Source: Caecitellus pseudoparvulus (lineage: Eukaryota > Bigyra: Bicosoecida). Taken from it: DNA of 64,000 nt. Both the position numbers and the translations under genes were made by a program. The DNA is taken from assembly GCA_965644315.1 (NCBI GenBank), contig CBFFRQ010000067.1:186001-250000 (forward strand), given 5' to 3'. Of the stretch, positions 50,001 to 59,916 are shown piece by piece; within the stretch, counting starts at the first letter, position 1, and each line of letters begins with the position of its first letter. A model generated the notes under the pieces. It worked only from the letters and a program-made list of their open reading frames with translations. It was not told where the DNA came from and did no database searches.

Positions 50001-52571
50001 CCAACGTCAAGGGGTGGCGGCAGTGTCAGCCCAGGCGGTGGGCGGCGGAACGCTGTTGACGATGACGGGTCTTCCTCCGACTCCACGTTTTTCGACGACA
50101 CAGCGTCAGATTCCGACGACGCAGGGGCGAGCCAGCGCACACCAGCCACTCCCAGCGTAAGTGCCACACGCAAGGCTGTGCAAGCTGTGGAGCAGCAGCA
50201 ACTGCAGCGCAAAGCTGCCCAGCACGCAGGGCCAGTTCGCGTTGAGAAGCCACCGACGCCGCTGACCCAGCAACGAGCAGCCCGTGCTCGGGCAGCTGCA
50301 GAGGCCCTGGTGGCGGCTGACGACGCGTCATCCAGAGAGGCTGGAGAGGGTGGGCTGAGTGCGACACAGACAGCACAGCTGCGCTCGTTGCTTGGACTGG
50401 TGCAGCAGCATGTGCCAGGGCTGACCGCGCCACCTGTCTCGACGGTGCAAGCGAGCACGCCCAGTGTGGCAGCGGCGCCACGCCGCGCAATCATGCAGTA
50501 CCAGTCCACTGGCAGTGGTGTGGTGGCGTCGCGAGGCATGGCGGCTGGCTCCCCGACGCAGCAGGTGGAGGAACGCGTTCCACAGCAGGCCGTGGCAAGC
50601 ACCAGCGGAGTGGGCAGCCACGCCGCACACTACGTGGCGTCACCACCCCCCACACGTGGCGCGGCTGAGCTTCTGGCCGACTCTATTGTGCCGGCTGCAG
50701 AGTTGGAGCACGTGTTCTCGCCGTCCGGTGACTCTGTTCTTGATGAGCTGACGCAGAGCCGCTCTGCCACGGCCTCCCTGCACCACCTCGCAGCCATGGC
50801 GCGGCAAGAAGTGTCGCGCGCAGAGGCCCATGCGGAGAGTCAATCCCGACTGCGGGCGCTGCTGCAGCAAAAGGCAGACCTACTGTCCAAGTGTGGGTAT
50901 TGGGACGAGGCCGTGGCGGTGCTGCGAGGGGAAGACGTGCCCCTCCCAGCGGAGCTCACGGGGGAGTCACAGCCTGCAGCAGACGCCCCGCCCTCACCAG
51001 GCACGACCTCCAATCGCGCCGACATTGAGGGAGACCTCCCCCCTGCTGGGCAGCGCATTGGGCGTTTCTTCGCCGTGCCAGCCTTCCCCAAGTACACCGC
51101 TGGGGGCGTGCGTGTGCAGGAAGCCCCTGACAAACCCTCATCCCAGGCCGCTGCAAGCACCCTCGCCTCAGCCCTGCTAGGCACCGGGCAGCACGTGCAG
51201 AGCAGGGAGGATGAGTTGACGCCTGAGGAAGCCCAGGAACAGCTGCTGGCCGTGGCTGGCGCGTTGCACCCGGAAGTGCACAACCGCTCCGTGTGGGGCC
51301 AGGCCACCTTCAGCACTGCTGCTGCGTTACAGCGCGCCGGCATCACTGACGCCGACCGGGAACTGGAAAGCCAAGGCAAGGCAAAGTCCAACGCCAAGTA
51401 CGTGCTGTCAAACGTCGTCGTGCCAGACGTGTACTTCGCAAAGGAGTCACCACCTGAGCCTGAGGCAGAGGATGGTGCAGGTGCTGGCGGGAGGGGGCCG
51501 ACCACCCCCCCTCCTCCCCCCTCCACGCCGCCCACCAGGTCCCCCGCCCTGCATGAAGGCGTACAGGCCGCGCCTGGACCCGGGTTCACCCTGCCCACCA
51601 TATCCCAAGCCGCAGGGGGGGGTGCGGCGCCCACCCCCCCCTCGCCTCGCCTCCGGGCTCACAACAAGCGGTGGAGCATGCCCCCCCAGATGCTGGCGGC
51701 GCATGACCAGCGCGTGGCCGCACAGGCCATCAAGGGCATCAGCCCTGTCTCCGCCACCGGCAAGTCCACCATGGCAGCCACTGACAAGGCGTGTCTGGGC
51801 ATCGAGGACGGTGGCTACACGGGACAGTCCCCCGCCGCCAAGCCAGACTCACCCAGGGCGCCAGTCAACCTGCCCAAAGAAGCCACAGCAGGCACCCAGC
51901 CCGCCAAACCGACGGCGTCACCGACCACCAGTGGCGAGCCTGCCAAACCACCTTCTTCCGCTGTGCCGGCGCCAGCGCCAGCTCCAGCTCCAGCTCCTGC
52001 CAAGGGTCGCCGCCTGACCCCCCCCAAGCCAGTGTCGCCAGGGCCCCGGCCAATGCCTTCGCCCCGCCCCACTGGCCCCGGCACCTCTCCCAAGAAGCCC
52101 CGCTCATCAGCTGCGGGGCCACTTCCCAAGCCCGGTGGCGTGACAGGGCCCCGACCTGGGGCGCCCCGGACCCCGCCCCGTGCCAGCGGACCCGGCAGTG
52201 CACCCCGACCTGGGGCGCCCCGGACCCCGCCCCGTGCCAGCGGACCCGGCAGTGCACCCCGACCCGGGGCGCCCCGGACCCCGCCCCGTGCCAGCGGACC
52301 CGGCAGCGCACCCCGACCTGGCGGTCCCCGGACCCCGCCCCGTGCCAGCGGACCCGGCAGCGCACCCCGACCTGGCGGTCCCCGGACCCCGCCCCGTGCC
52401 AGCGGACCCGGCAGTGCACCCCGACCTGGGGCGCCCCGGACCCCGCCCCGTGCCAGCGGACCCGGCAGTGCACCCCGACCTGGCGGTCCCCGGGCAGCGG
52501 GGCCGCGTCCAGGCCGGCCAGGTGGCGAGAAAAAGAGCCCCGCGGCGAACGGCTCGGACGAGTGGTTATGA
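47088..52571 (+). CDS. Large mostly disordered protein with Ala-rich coiled coil and Arg/Pro/Gly repeats
   Basis: A single frame of 1,827 residues from ATG 47088 (MASPSSASRP). Most of the chain is Ala, Ser, Pro and Gly-rich and probably disordered. One strong helical/coiled-coil segment lies near residues 740-830 (AAAEAKAAAKKGEELAKAAA). Basic and acidic Ser-rich stretches alternate around 950-1,020. A shorter helical piece near 1,230-1,290 (ARQEVSRAEAHAESQSRLRA) leads to LRGEDVPLP. The last ~120 residues are six to seven copies of an 18-residue repeat (PRTPPRASGPGSAPRPGA). I recognise no domain, signal peptide or membrane helix. The composition fits a cytoskeletal, ciliary or centrosomal scaffold, but that is only a guess. 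Confidence 0.7.
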   Translation: MASPSSASRPIVPSVLDSLAALESKLNAFQSLEEAALSSSTASKQPSAGKPSSPPGGGSPKTAPASEAQQILNMYRTASGSPDRTRRSPGGSVGRGAHVARDAGTDSAGRRPAQQALSQAAQRLAQRFEGMDTVQDLDSAPAHSSPWRLSDVTGGPPPPEAAVHAPAGAGYARSPLKEFQAGSLDAEGHAVEEDEEVVVRDQLPPLDRASLLRSADAHLGPVAQETLRARANASPYAAWPEGPRQPFLSEDADVRGREASSAWQAASAVYTPSREALAAVGQHPPSASGANQEGKASPTALLAHSDLPRDTAVQASQGATPGLPAAGPARGYLGHSSSPAGVTSVDDGGLSFTLAQRTVPGGLVSPQDTERYRASVAATMQGALATTLAETEEASRRDLALVASDALVATHAATRQALEEGGDDATVLGRWSRGRQESHAALQRQLVAAESAAGAAEVTSALVMGADGTRRSVDVDALAPPPGTKHEGDMAHLRAKLAGPGAVAASAAHRLAHNRGQLVTVSGTAMALRGGHSLGADSASGAFQDAGMSLTDQMQGIVDSELFMGSMVAEQQRSQADAATIRRAQVLAAATRDIPDCDLVQDEGSGKPRTPPSHTATSRHFFSESDTASDFASSRRRAAADTTLPKITAVTASLSEMFGSPGGGEGYSTVPHRRVLQSPIDSAAGTYVTPMAAPSGMSQEALVAAFPHAQATLAERRNQRQLATGELTPSTKHMGALAAQAHNQEQLLQRVAAAEAKAAAKKGEELAKAAAEAARVRASHITAEKVEAATREAAAKAKAARRAARAAKVAEANPKPAPPPKQQAAPKAKRTRASMTPLDRMSDSQRAARKDDSSGVVTDVIPDAKPTTAKAESKAPSKPPPPTAARGTAVSSKPPPPSTPHAKESLKRATQAKRTSVLTFYSSRVNLAGGRFQGAPRSAGRRRMQPQSTPKHSPRHAATDSDSDSTATMVTPTSRGGGSVSPGGGRRNAVDDDGSSSDSTFFDDTASDSDDAGASQRTPATPSVSATRKAVQAVEQQQLQRKAAQHAGPVRVEKPPTPLTQQRAARARAAAEALVAADDASSREAGEGGLSATQTAQLRSLLGLVQQHVPGLTAPPVSTVQASTPSVAAAPRRAIMQYQSTGSGVVASRGMAAGSPTQQVEERVPQQAVASTSGVGSHAAHYVASPPPTRGAAELLADSIVPAAELEHVFSPSGDSVLDELTQSRSATASLHHLAAMARQEVSRAEAHAESQSRLRALLQQKADLLSKCGYWDEAVAVLRGEDVPLPAELTGESQPAADAPPSPGTTSNRADIEGDLPPAGQRIGRFFAVPAFPKYTAGGVRVQEAPDKPSSQAAASTLASALLGTGQHVQSREDELTPEEAQEQLLAVAGALHPEVHNRSVWGQATFSTAAALQRAGITDADRELESQGKAKSNAKYVLSNVVVPDVYFAKESPPEPEAEDGAGAGGRGPTTPPPPPSTPPTRSPALHEGVQAAPGPGFTLPTISQAAGGGAAPTPPSPRLRAHNKRWSMPPQMLAAHDQRVAAQAIKGISPVSATGKSTMAATDKACLGIEDGGYTGQSPAAKPDSPRAPVNLPKEATAGTQPAKPTASPTTSGEPAKPPSSAVPAPAPAPAPAPAKGRRLTPPKPVSPGPRPMPSPRPTGPGTSPKKPRSSAAGPLPKPGGVTGPRPGAPRTPPRASGPGSAPRPGAPRTPPRASGPGSAPRPGAPRTPPRASGPGSAPRPGGPRTPPRASGPGSAPRPGGPRTPPRASGPGSAPRPGAPRTPPRASGPGSAPRPGGPRAAGPRPGRPGGEKKSPAANGSDEWL
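52147..52490 (+). repeat. 54-bp coding tandem repeat (about 6.3 units)
   Basis: Units of 54 bp contain GGACCCCGCCCCGTGCCAGC and start near 52147, 52201, 52255, 52309, 52363, 52417 and 52471 (partial). They differ only at GGGGCGCCC versus GGCGGTCCC and a few single bases. They encode the Arg/Pro/Gly-rich C-terminal repeat of the gene at 47088. Confidence 0.93.
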
Positions 52572-52704
52572 TGCGCCTGACTTGCCGCCCGTGGGTGTGA
52601 GCAATTTCATGAAGGCACCTTCGTATGATGCGAATGCAGACTTGTGTATGCGCCAGAACGTGTCCAGAGCCTTCAGGCTGTACTCCCTTGCGCCGTTCAC
52701 CAGC

Positions 52705-53819
52705 ATGACAGACGAGGCAGGTGGCAAGTCTGGCAGCGCCACCGTGCGCGTGGTGCTGCCTTGGCTGGCGTTTGTTGTGCTGAGCACTTGCGTGAACAGT
52801 GGTTGTGGCTACCTTTCTCTGGATGGCAGACTGTCCACTGACCAGTGCCTTCGGCACCACGGCTCCAGTGCCTGCGTCAACAGTAAGTGTGTGCGTTTCA
52901 GTGGCGTTTCGCTGCGCGACGCACGCTCCTCCAAACGCCTCCGCGTCCAGTTCCCGCTGCATGCCCGGGCTTCGACACCATTAACCGCATGTCCACACGG
53001 TGGGTGGGTAAGGCCATTGCTCTGGGTGGGCCACTCCTCGCGTGGGCGCCAGTGCTGCTGGTACTGGCGCTGGCACCACGTGGAATCCCAACAGCCGTGC
53101 GGCATCAGATGCACCTGAACCTGCGGGGGGCAGTGCTGACTTTCCTCCTCCTCGTGGATGGACATCGCTTCATTACCAAGCTGCAGGACTTTCTGGATCC
53201 CAGCGGGCACCTGCTCGTGTACGGCTGCGCCATGCTGGCGCTGGCACCCCTGCTGCACTGGTTCATCCCCACGGCACTGGCCACCAAGCGCGACGCAGCA
53301 CCGAAGCTCCTGGCAGGCAAGGACACCAAGCTCCCAGGGGACGCAGGGGCCCGCACCCAGGCTGAGGCGGAGGAGGGTCTGGCCTTTGCCGCTGGCATCT
53401 TGGCCTGCCTCTGTGCCTCGGCAGTGTGCTACTTCTCCTTCACCACGGCGGCGTTCTTTCACCCCGCCCCCGACACCTTCGTGACGGCGGTGTGCATTGC
53501 CCTGGCGGCAGGGCTCATCGACTTCCTGGGGCGCTGGGCGACGCCCTGGCACACGGCAGAGAACGCGGTCTTGGCAGTGTGGCTGGTGCTGAAGCTCGCG
53601 GGGCTGTACGTCGCCTGCACCCATGTGCTGCCAGTGCTGGCCCGGCCCCTGGCGCTGGCAGGGTGGCACCTGCGGTCAGTGGGCGGCGTGCCGCATCCCC
53701 CCATCAAGCTACCTGCTGCAGGCATGGGGCTGGGGTACGACGTGCTGGTGCTGGGCCTGTACCTGTTCTACCTCCGCGCACCGCCTGCATTACCCGCCTC
53801 CAAGGCCAAGCACCACTAG
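52705..53819 (+). CDS. Unrecognised polytopic membrane protein (about eight TM helices)
   Basis: Exons 52705-52882 and 52951-53819 (intron GTAAGT...TCCAG, 68 nt) join in phase (A|TT) to 348 residues. A first helix (VRVVLPWLAFVVLSTCV) precedes a short Cys-containing loop that spans the intron (GCGYLSLDGRLSTDQC; SACVNIPAACPGFD). Roughly seven more helices follow, including LGGPLLAWAPVLLVLAL, YGCAMLALAPLLHWFI and VLVLGLYLFYLRAP. A basic/acidic loop near 190-215 separates the two halves. The four to five Cys of the first loop suggest disulphides in an extracytosolic domain. I recognise no family. The start is 133 nt after the previous stop. The stop codon overlaps that of the convergent gene in a shared CTAG. 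Confidence 0.68.
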
Positions 53820-56581
53820 GCGCTGCCGTTGCTGACCTGCTCCGCGCGCTGCACTGCCCGTCCTCCTCCCGGGCGGCGGGTTCGTGAGGCGAGGCGGCTG
53901 CGCGCGGCACGCAGCTGCAGCGTCACATCGGACGCCTCCACCCGCCCGTCGTCGGCCAGACCATGCTGCCGCACATCCGCAGTCATGTGTTCGTGGAATG
54001 CGTCGGTTGCCGCGGCGCCGGAGCGCGTGAGCAGTGCCTCCATGGCCTGGGCGTGCGCTGGCCCGACGGAGGAGGGTTTGCCAGAGGCTGCGTTGCGGAG
54101 CGTGCCGTCGGCCCCCCGCCGAGACCGGTGCAGCATGCGCTTCTTGCGCTTGCCCTTGATGCTGAAGGAGGGCGAGGCTGGCGTGACCCCCCCACCTACC
54201 TCGCCCTCCCGCAGCGTCTGCGCCAGGCGGCTCGTGACAGCCTCCAGCTGCGCGTTCTTCGCCCGGGCCACCTGCGTCACGTCCAGCACGCTGTCCCGGG
54301 GCGTCAGGTCGCCGCTGTCTTCCTTCCATTCGTAGTGTGTGCCAGGGTGCAGGCCCTGGGGTGCTGACCGCGGCCGCCGCAGGTGTGCCACCTGCCCCGC
54401 CGCCCGAGCCCGCACAGCGGCAGCCAGCGCTTCAGCAGCGTGCACACGTGCGTCCATGGGCTCGCTGTCTGGCGCTGCCAGGGTATCGGCGGCGTCCAGG
54501 CGCTGGGCCAGGCGGGATCGGCGAGCCTGCGCCTCCAATGCACTTTGCCCGGGGCCCCGCAAGAGCTGCTTGAAGCGCCAGCGCGTGCTGCGGGGTGCAG
54601 CGGGCGACTCGCTGGCGGGCTGTGGGAACTCCACAGTGACGCCCAGCAAGTCGTGTGCCCTCCCACTTGACTTGCTGGGCGCAGTGCTGGGTCGCATGGG
54701 GGTAGGGGGTGGCCCCTGCGACACGGCCACTGGCGGCGCCGGAGTGTCTGCCTGAGCCGTGGGAGGGGCCACCTGTGGGAGACGGGCAGGGGCCTGCTCC
54801 CCTTTGCCCCGCACTCGATTCCGCAGCGGTGTGTGCTGCAGTGCCTCGGCCGCCGCACGTGCCTCGGCGGCCAGCTTGGACTTGGCCTGCAACGCACCCC
54901 GCAGTTTTGCCTCGGCCTTTTCCGCACGGCGCTGTGTGCGCGCCAGCTCCGCCTCCAGCTCTTCGTACTGCGCCTGCCCCTTTTCAAAGGCTTCCTGCAG
55001 CTCGCGCACCTTGCGCCGGCCTGCCGCCACATCTGCCGCCCGGTCGGCGTACCGAGACAGAAGCCGCGCCACCTCTTCAGGCTGCACTGACTTGGAGCGG
55101 ATGGAGAAGGTTGCCCCCGCATTCACGTCACGCATCTCAAAGGCCGTAGCCATGACCTGCACCAGCTCGTCAATGGTGCGCTGCTGGGCAGCGAGGCGCT
55201 CCACGTGTGACGCTCGCTGCAAACGCAGCGTGTTCACCTCGCCGCCCAGTTCCGCCACCTGTGCGTGCAGGGCTTCTGCCCGCGCAGCTTCGCGCTCAGC
55301 CTTGGCCTCGGCATCCTGGCGCTTGCGAAAGTTCGCATTGCGTGCCATGGCTCGGCGGGCTGTCTCGGCTGCTTGTGCTTGTGCCTGCAGCACCTGGTTC
55401 TGTTTCTGCAGGCGCGCAAACTCTGCGTCACGTGCCGCGCTGTCAGCGCGTTCCCGCTCATGCTGCACTACAGCGTGCTGCAGCCTGCCCTTGACGGCCA
55501 CTAGGTCCTGCTGCAGGGCTTTGTTTCGCTCCTTAGCTTCTCCCAGCGCAGCCTTGGCGGCTCTGTCCTGCTCCTCCAGCTGACTGTGTAGCTCTCGCAC
55601 CCACGCCCGAAGCGGCTGCACCATGGCCGCCAGAGGCGTCTCCCGCAGCAGAGCCGAGCGAGCAGCGTTGCCTGCAACCGTGGACTTCAGCGCTGCCAGG
55701 GGGTCTTTCTCCTCCTCTGCCTCCCTGCCTGCCAGCTGCTCTGCTTCCAGCTGCAGCTGCCGATGCTCCACGCCTGCCTCAAACCCAGCTGCCGCAGCAG
55801 CGCGCGCGACGTTTGCTGCGACGGCGTCCACTGAGTCTGCCAGGGATGCGTTCACCTCCTTGGCAGCTTGTAGTGCGGTCGGCGACGTGAACGGCTCTGG
55901 CCTTTGCTCGGGGGGGGCAGTGGCCTCTTGCAGCGTTGCGTGGCGTCCAGGTGACGATGGGGACGCGCGAGTTTCTGGAGCCGCAGCACTGCCACGGGGG
56001 GCTGCAGCGTCTGCGTCCGCAGCAGAGGATGTCTCTCTATCGAGGAAGACTTGCAAGTGTTTCTGCAGGCCCTCCACCTCCTGCTGGGCAGCTCGCGCCT
56101 GGGACTGCGCATGTTGCGTTGCCGAAACCAGGGCTGCAATGCTCCCCATGCACGCTTTGCCGAGGGGTTTCGCGAATGCAACGTCGGACACCAGCGCTTT
56201 GGACAGCTGTCCGGCCTCCACGCTATGCTTGCCTCCGCTCCGACCCTGCGGGAGCCGAGCTTGCAGCTCCTGTGGGAGTGCGGAAATTGCACCGCGTGCA
56301 TCGCTGCCGCGCAACACGCTCAGCTTGTTGCTGGCGGTCAACAGCGCTGCAGAGACTTGTGCGAAGCACTGCAAGCTTGACGCGAATGCCGGGTCACACC
56401 TCCCTGCAGCCGGCTTCTCGATGTGCCTGCCACTGATGCCCTGCATGGCGTTGACCGTTGCCTGACCATGCAGCGCAAGAGATCTCGTAAGTCCAAAGCC
56501 CCCAGCGGGCAGGCGGGACTTGAGGAGTGGTACCTTGGGCAGATGGGCATGCAGCAGATGGATCACGCTGTGTTTGCACAT
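53816..56581 (-). CDS. Long coiled-coil protein
   Basis: A single frame of 921 residues. From about residue 260 to 640 it is almost continuous coiled coil, rich in Ala, Glu, Gln and Arg (LHSQLEEQDRAAKAALGEAK; RKVRELQEAFEKGQAQYEEL). The flanks are low complexity, and the C-terminal ~250 residues are basic and Pro/Ala-rich. No motor, kinase or membrane segment is present. Such proteins usually act as cytoskeletal, golgin-like or centrosomal tethers; nothing here chooses among them. The ATG at 56581 lies only 30 nt after the WDR44-like stop, leaving little room for a promoter, so the in-frame ATG at 56446 (MQGISGRHIEK) may be the true start. The stop overlaps that of the convergent gene. Confidence 0.75.
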   Translation of the reverse strand: MCKHSVIHLLHAHLPKVPLLKSRLPAGGFGLTRSLALHGQATVNAMQGISGRHIEKPAAGRCDPAFASSLQCFAQVSAALLTASNKLSVLRGSDARGAISALPQELQARLPQGRSGGKHSVEAGQLSKALVSDVAFAKPLGKACMGSIAALVSATQHAQSQARAAQQEVEGLQKHLQVFLDRETSSAADADAAAPRGSAAAPETRASPSSPGRHATLQEATAPPEQRPEPFTSPTALQAAKEVNASLADSVDAVAANVARAAAAAGFEAGVEHRQLQLEAEQLAGREAEEEKDPLAALKSTVAGNAARSALLRETPLAAMVQPLRAWVRELHSQLEEQDRAAKAALGEAKERNKALQQDLVAVKGRLQHAVVQHERERADSAARDAEFARLQKQNQVLQAQAQAAETARRAMARNANFRKRQDAEAKAEREAARAEALHAQVAELGGEVNTLRLQRASHVERLAAQQRTIDELVQVMATAFEMRDVNAGATFSIRSKSVQPEEVARLLSRYADRAADVAAGRRKVRELQEAFEKGQAQYEELEAELARTQRRAEKAEAKLRGALQAKSKLAAEARAAAEALQHTPLRNRVRGKGEQAPARLPQVAPPTAQADTPAPPVAVSQGPPPTPMRPSTAPSKSSGRAHDLLGVTVEFPQPASESPAAPRSTRWRFKQLLRGPGQSALEAQARRSRLAQRLDAADTLAAPDSEPMDARVHAAEALAAAVRARAAGQVAHLRRPRSAPQGLHPGTHYEWKEDSGDLTPRDSVLDVTQVARAKNAQLEAVTSRLAQTLREGEVGGGVTPASPSFSIKGKRKKRMLHRSRRGADGTLRNAASGKPSSVGPAHAQAMEALLTRSGAAATDAFHEHMTADVRQHGLADDGRVEASDVTLQLRAARSRLASRTRRPGGGRAVQRAEQVSNGSA

Positions 56582-56611
56582 GGATTGTGGCAGGGCAGCA
56601 GCGCTGTTTTC

Positions 56612-59600
56612 CTAGATGACCTTGGATGACCCCAGCTGCTCGTACACTCGGATGACGCCGTCGGAGTCACAGGCAACGAAGATGGCCGCACAGCGCTCCA
56701 GGGGCTTTCCACGGCGCTCCGCGACATGGGCCAGCTCAGCGTCAGTCGGCTCCGACAGTGTCTCGGCGTCTGCCGCAGCTTTGAGCCCTTGAAAGGCTGG
56801 AGTGGTGATCGCGCTGTCCACCACGGCCGCCGCCCGCGCATCGGGCAGCATGAAGGAGGGGGGCCGGGACATGGCCACGGCGGGGATGGGCGCAAAGGCG
56901 GCGCAGGTGACGCACAAGTTGCGCTGGGCAGCGCCGGAGGGCGGTGCCTTGGAGGTCTGGCTGGCGAGGCGGGCCATGTCCCCAGCCCCATGAGCCGGCG
57001 TGCCGGAAGTGATTTGGAACGTTTCGTAGGAGCGGTTTTTCTCGTGCTTGAAGCCCGTGTAGATGGGGTTCAGCATCGGCGTGTACCCGTCGTGGAAGGT
57101 GCGCCACACGAACACACCCGTGTCCTCGGAGCCGCAAATGACGCGATCTCCAGTCGCGTCGAAGGACGCGTGGATCTGGGTGTGCCACACCGTCGGCCCG
57201 GAGAACTTCATGACCACCTTCATGTCCTCCAGCCGCACCAGGCGAATGCGCGAGTCGTTCGTGCTCACCAGCATGTGGTCGCCCGGCGTGTTGAACCGAA
57301 TGCCGCTCACCTTGCGCCCCCCCGACAGACGCCCCCTGCGATTGCGCACCTCCACATCCGTGCGGAAGCGCAGGCCGTCGGTGTAGTACATGCTGACGAC
57401 ACCGTCTGTGCGGCCCACTGCCACCTGCTGCGCGTCGGGGGTGAATGCGATGGCCGACACCATCGTGCGCACTGCTGTCCACAGCACGACCCGCCCCGAA
57501 TCCAACGACCACACCCGCACACGGCGATCAAAGGCGCCCGTGACGAAGTAATTGTCCGCCACGGGGTGGAAGTCCACTGCCGTCACCGACGACGGGTGTT
57601 GGAACTTGTGGATGCAGGTCGCCGAGTCTGGGTGCCACAGCCGCACGTAACGGTCCATGCTCGCTGTCAGTAGCAGGCTGGATCGGGACCAGGCCATGTC
57701 CACGACGTAGCTGCCGTGTCCACGCCATGTCCGCACTGGCTCCGCTTCAAACACGGGCAGGGGGGTGCCCTCGGGGCCGTAGGACGAGATGACGGCCGGG
57801 TGCAACTCGCCCTCCACGTCAGCCAGCGTCCCGCCGCCGCCCCACCCGGCGCCGTCAGGCAGACACCCTGAGCCCTTGGCGGGCGAGGCGTGGGCTGGCT
57901 TCGTGTCATAAACGTGCCCAGCTGCCGGGCTGTCGCCCTTCTCATCGTCGTCAGGCTTGGGCGATGCGACCCGCTCCGGCTGTGGTGCTGGGGTCGCAGC
58001 GCCTCCCTGCCCAGGCCCACTAGATGCCTCCCCAGCACCCTTGGAGGGGGGCCCCTCTGACGGCTTCTCCACGGCACTGGCACTGTCTGCCGCACTGGGC
58101 CCCTCGTGGTCTGACTGCTCGGACTCGGCCGCAGGCTTGGGTGACGAGGCTGGTACCTTGGGCTGCTGCGCTGCACGCAGTGACTCTGTCCACGGCTGCA
58201 CCGCCCAGCAACGCACCGTGGCGCCCTTGTCCGTGCCACCTGCCGTGGCAAAGTACTGGCCGTCTTTGGAGAAGGCGGAACACCAGATGTGTTCGCCCTC
58301 ATCCGCATGCCCCGTCATGGCCTGGCAGAACCGCAGGTGTGTGAGTTCGCGGATGTCCCGCTGGGCGTACCCGGTGCGAACGTCCCATGCGCGCCGGGTG
58401 CGACCCCCACTGCGCGACCGCGACCGTGTGCGACCTGCAGAGCTACCGCTGGACGACCGCGACCGCAGCGCTGTGGGCGTGGACGATCCCTCCGCCGCTG
58501 AGCCCTGTGCCATGCTACCGCGAGGTGACGCCGCGGCAGCCTGTGTCCCAGCGTCACTGCGGAACAGTCGAGAGAAGAACGAACGCCGTGCTGGTCGAGG
58601 TGGCAGCGCACTGCCCTGGACTGGCCCCTCACTGGCGCCCGCCCCTCCGCCACCAGCGGCACCACCGCTGCGCCCACCTCCAGCGTCGACGGCGGCATCT
58701 CCCTGTGGCGTTGGAGACCCTCTGGCTTGGCCCGCACGGGACCCGGCCGACACTGACTCGGAACGCACTCGAGTCAGCGCCCGCACGCCGACGAACGTGC
58801 TGTGACCCCGGTAAAACGCACCATCTGGCCCCGTCGGCGGCTTGCCTGCCGCAGCTGCCGGCAAGCTAGGCGTGGTCAGGGCTGTTCCGACGCCAGTGCC
58901 CTGCTTGGTGGGCGAGTCACCGCCCAGCCAGTACACCTGCCCAGTGTCTGCATCCCGCACTGCCACACGGCCGAACTCGTCCACCAAGCCAGCAGGCGCC
59001 TGAGGACTGGAGCCAGCTGAGCCCTCCACAGGCGGCACGGTGGCTGGCAGGGGTGGGGCTTCCACGCTGCGTTGGGAAGGGGAAGGGGTTCCCTCTTCCG
59101 CCTGGCGTGGCAAAGGCGGTGCGTCTGTGTCTGGCGCTGGCTGTGGTGGTGGTGTGACCTGTGGCGCAGGGGGAGACGAGGCGGGGGCCTCAGGGGGAAC
59201 GGGCACACCTGCAGTGCTGGGCAGGGTCTGAGATGGGTCATCGTCGTCGCCTGCTGGTTCAGGTGCAGGGTCCACGCCGCCCAGCCCGCCCGCCGACGCG
59301 TCACTGAGTCCACTGCCCGCCGAAACGCCAGAGTCTGACGCCATGATGGTGGGCAGGTGCCCTGGAGCGTCCTCGGCCGGCTCCAGCCCAGCCAATACAC
59401 TGGCAGTGTTGCTGGGCAGAGCAGACATGGACGCTGGCGTGCGCACCGCCAGCAGCCGGCCTGTGATGGCCACTGGCAACACTGGCGCTGCGCCGTGCAA
59501 CGCCGACGAAACGCCAGTGTCCGTGGCAAACGTGCTGGACGTGATCATGGCGCCTGACGCGTCTCGTGGAAGAGTAAAGGGGCTTGACCAATGTCCAGGT

Positions 59601-59916
59601 GGTGGCAACGCACTCAGCTCGGCACCCACTTCCCCGACACCGCCCTGAGGCGCCTCGGCGGCAAAGTGTGGCATGGCTGCCGCAGCCACTCCAGCGCTGC
59701 TCAGGTTCAGGTTCAGCGACCCATGGGACCGCAGCGCGTAGCCATCTCCCAGCGGAGACAAGCTGTCCTCATCAAACTCGTCTGGGTCGTAGAACTGCGA
59801 AGGGGGCGGGGGCGGGGCGCAGTGCCGCGCTGGCGTTTCGTCCCATAGCAAGCATGGCGACGCACCTCGCCGCTGGAGGAGGAGGAGGGCGAGCCCCCAC
59901 GGGCGATGCCAGCCAT
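56612..59916 (-). CDS. WDR44-like WD40-repeat protein
   Basis: Exons 59916-59866 and 59794-56612 (intron GTGCGT...CGCAG, 71 nt) give 1,077 residues. The first ~500 residues are Ser/Pro/Ala-rich, opening with FYDPDEFDED right after the intron. WD40 blades run from about 515 to 960: HIWCSAFSKDGQYFATAGG, WRGHGSYVVDMAWSRSSLLL, TASMDRYVRLWHPDSATCIH, VTGAFDRRVRVWSLDSGRVV and VSTNDSRIRLVRLEDMKVVM. The order of blades, the GRKVSGIRF turn, and the VICGSEDTGVFVW blade match WDR44 (rabphilin-11), a Rab11-binding protein of recycling endosomes, and related plant/fungal proteins. A long acidic Ser-rich insert separates the first two blades. The last ~110 residues include a final blade (IFVACDSDGVIRVYEQ). 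A Rab partner is inferred from the family only. Confidence 0.85.

Noticed and set aside
52566-52787. Minus-strand frame reading like a C-terminus (LKALDTFWRIHKSAFASYEG)
   Set aside because: No in-phase upstream exon was found, while the plus strand has a GTAAGT donor, matching phase and a hydrophobic helix.
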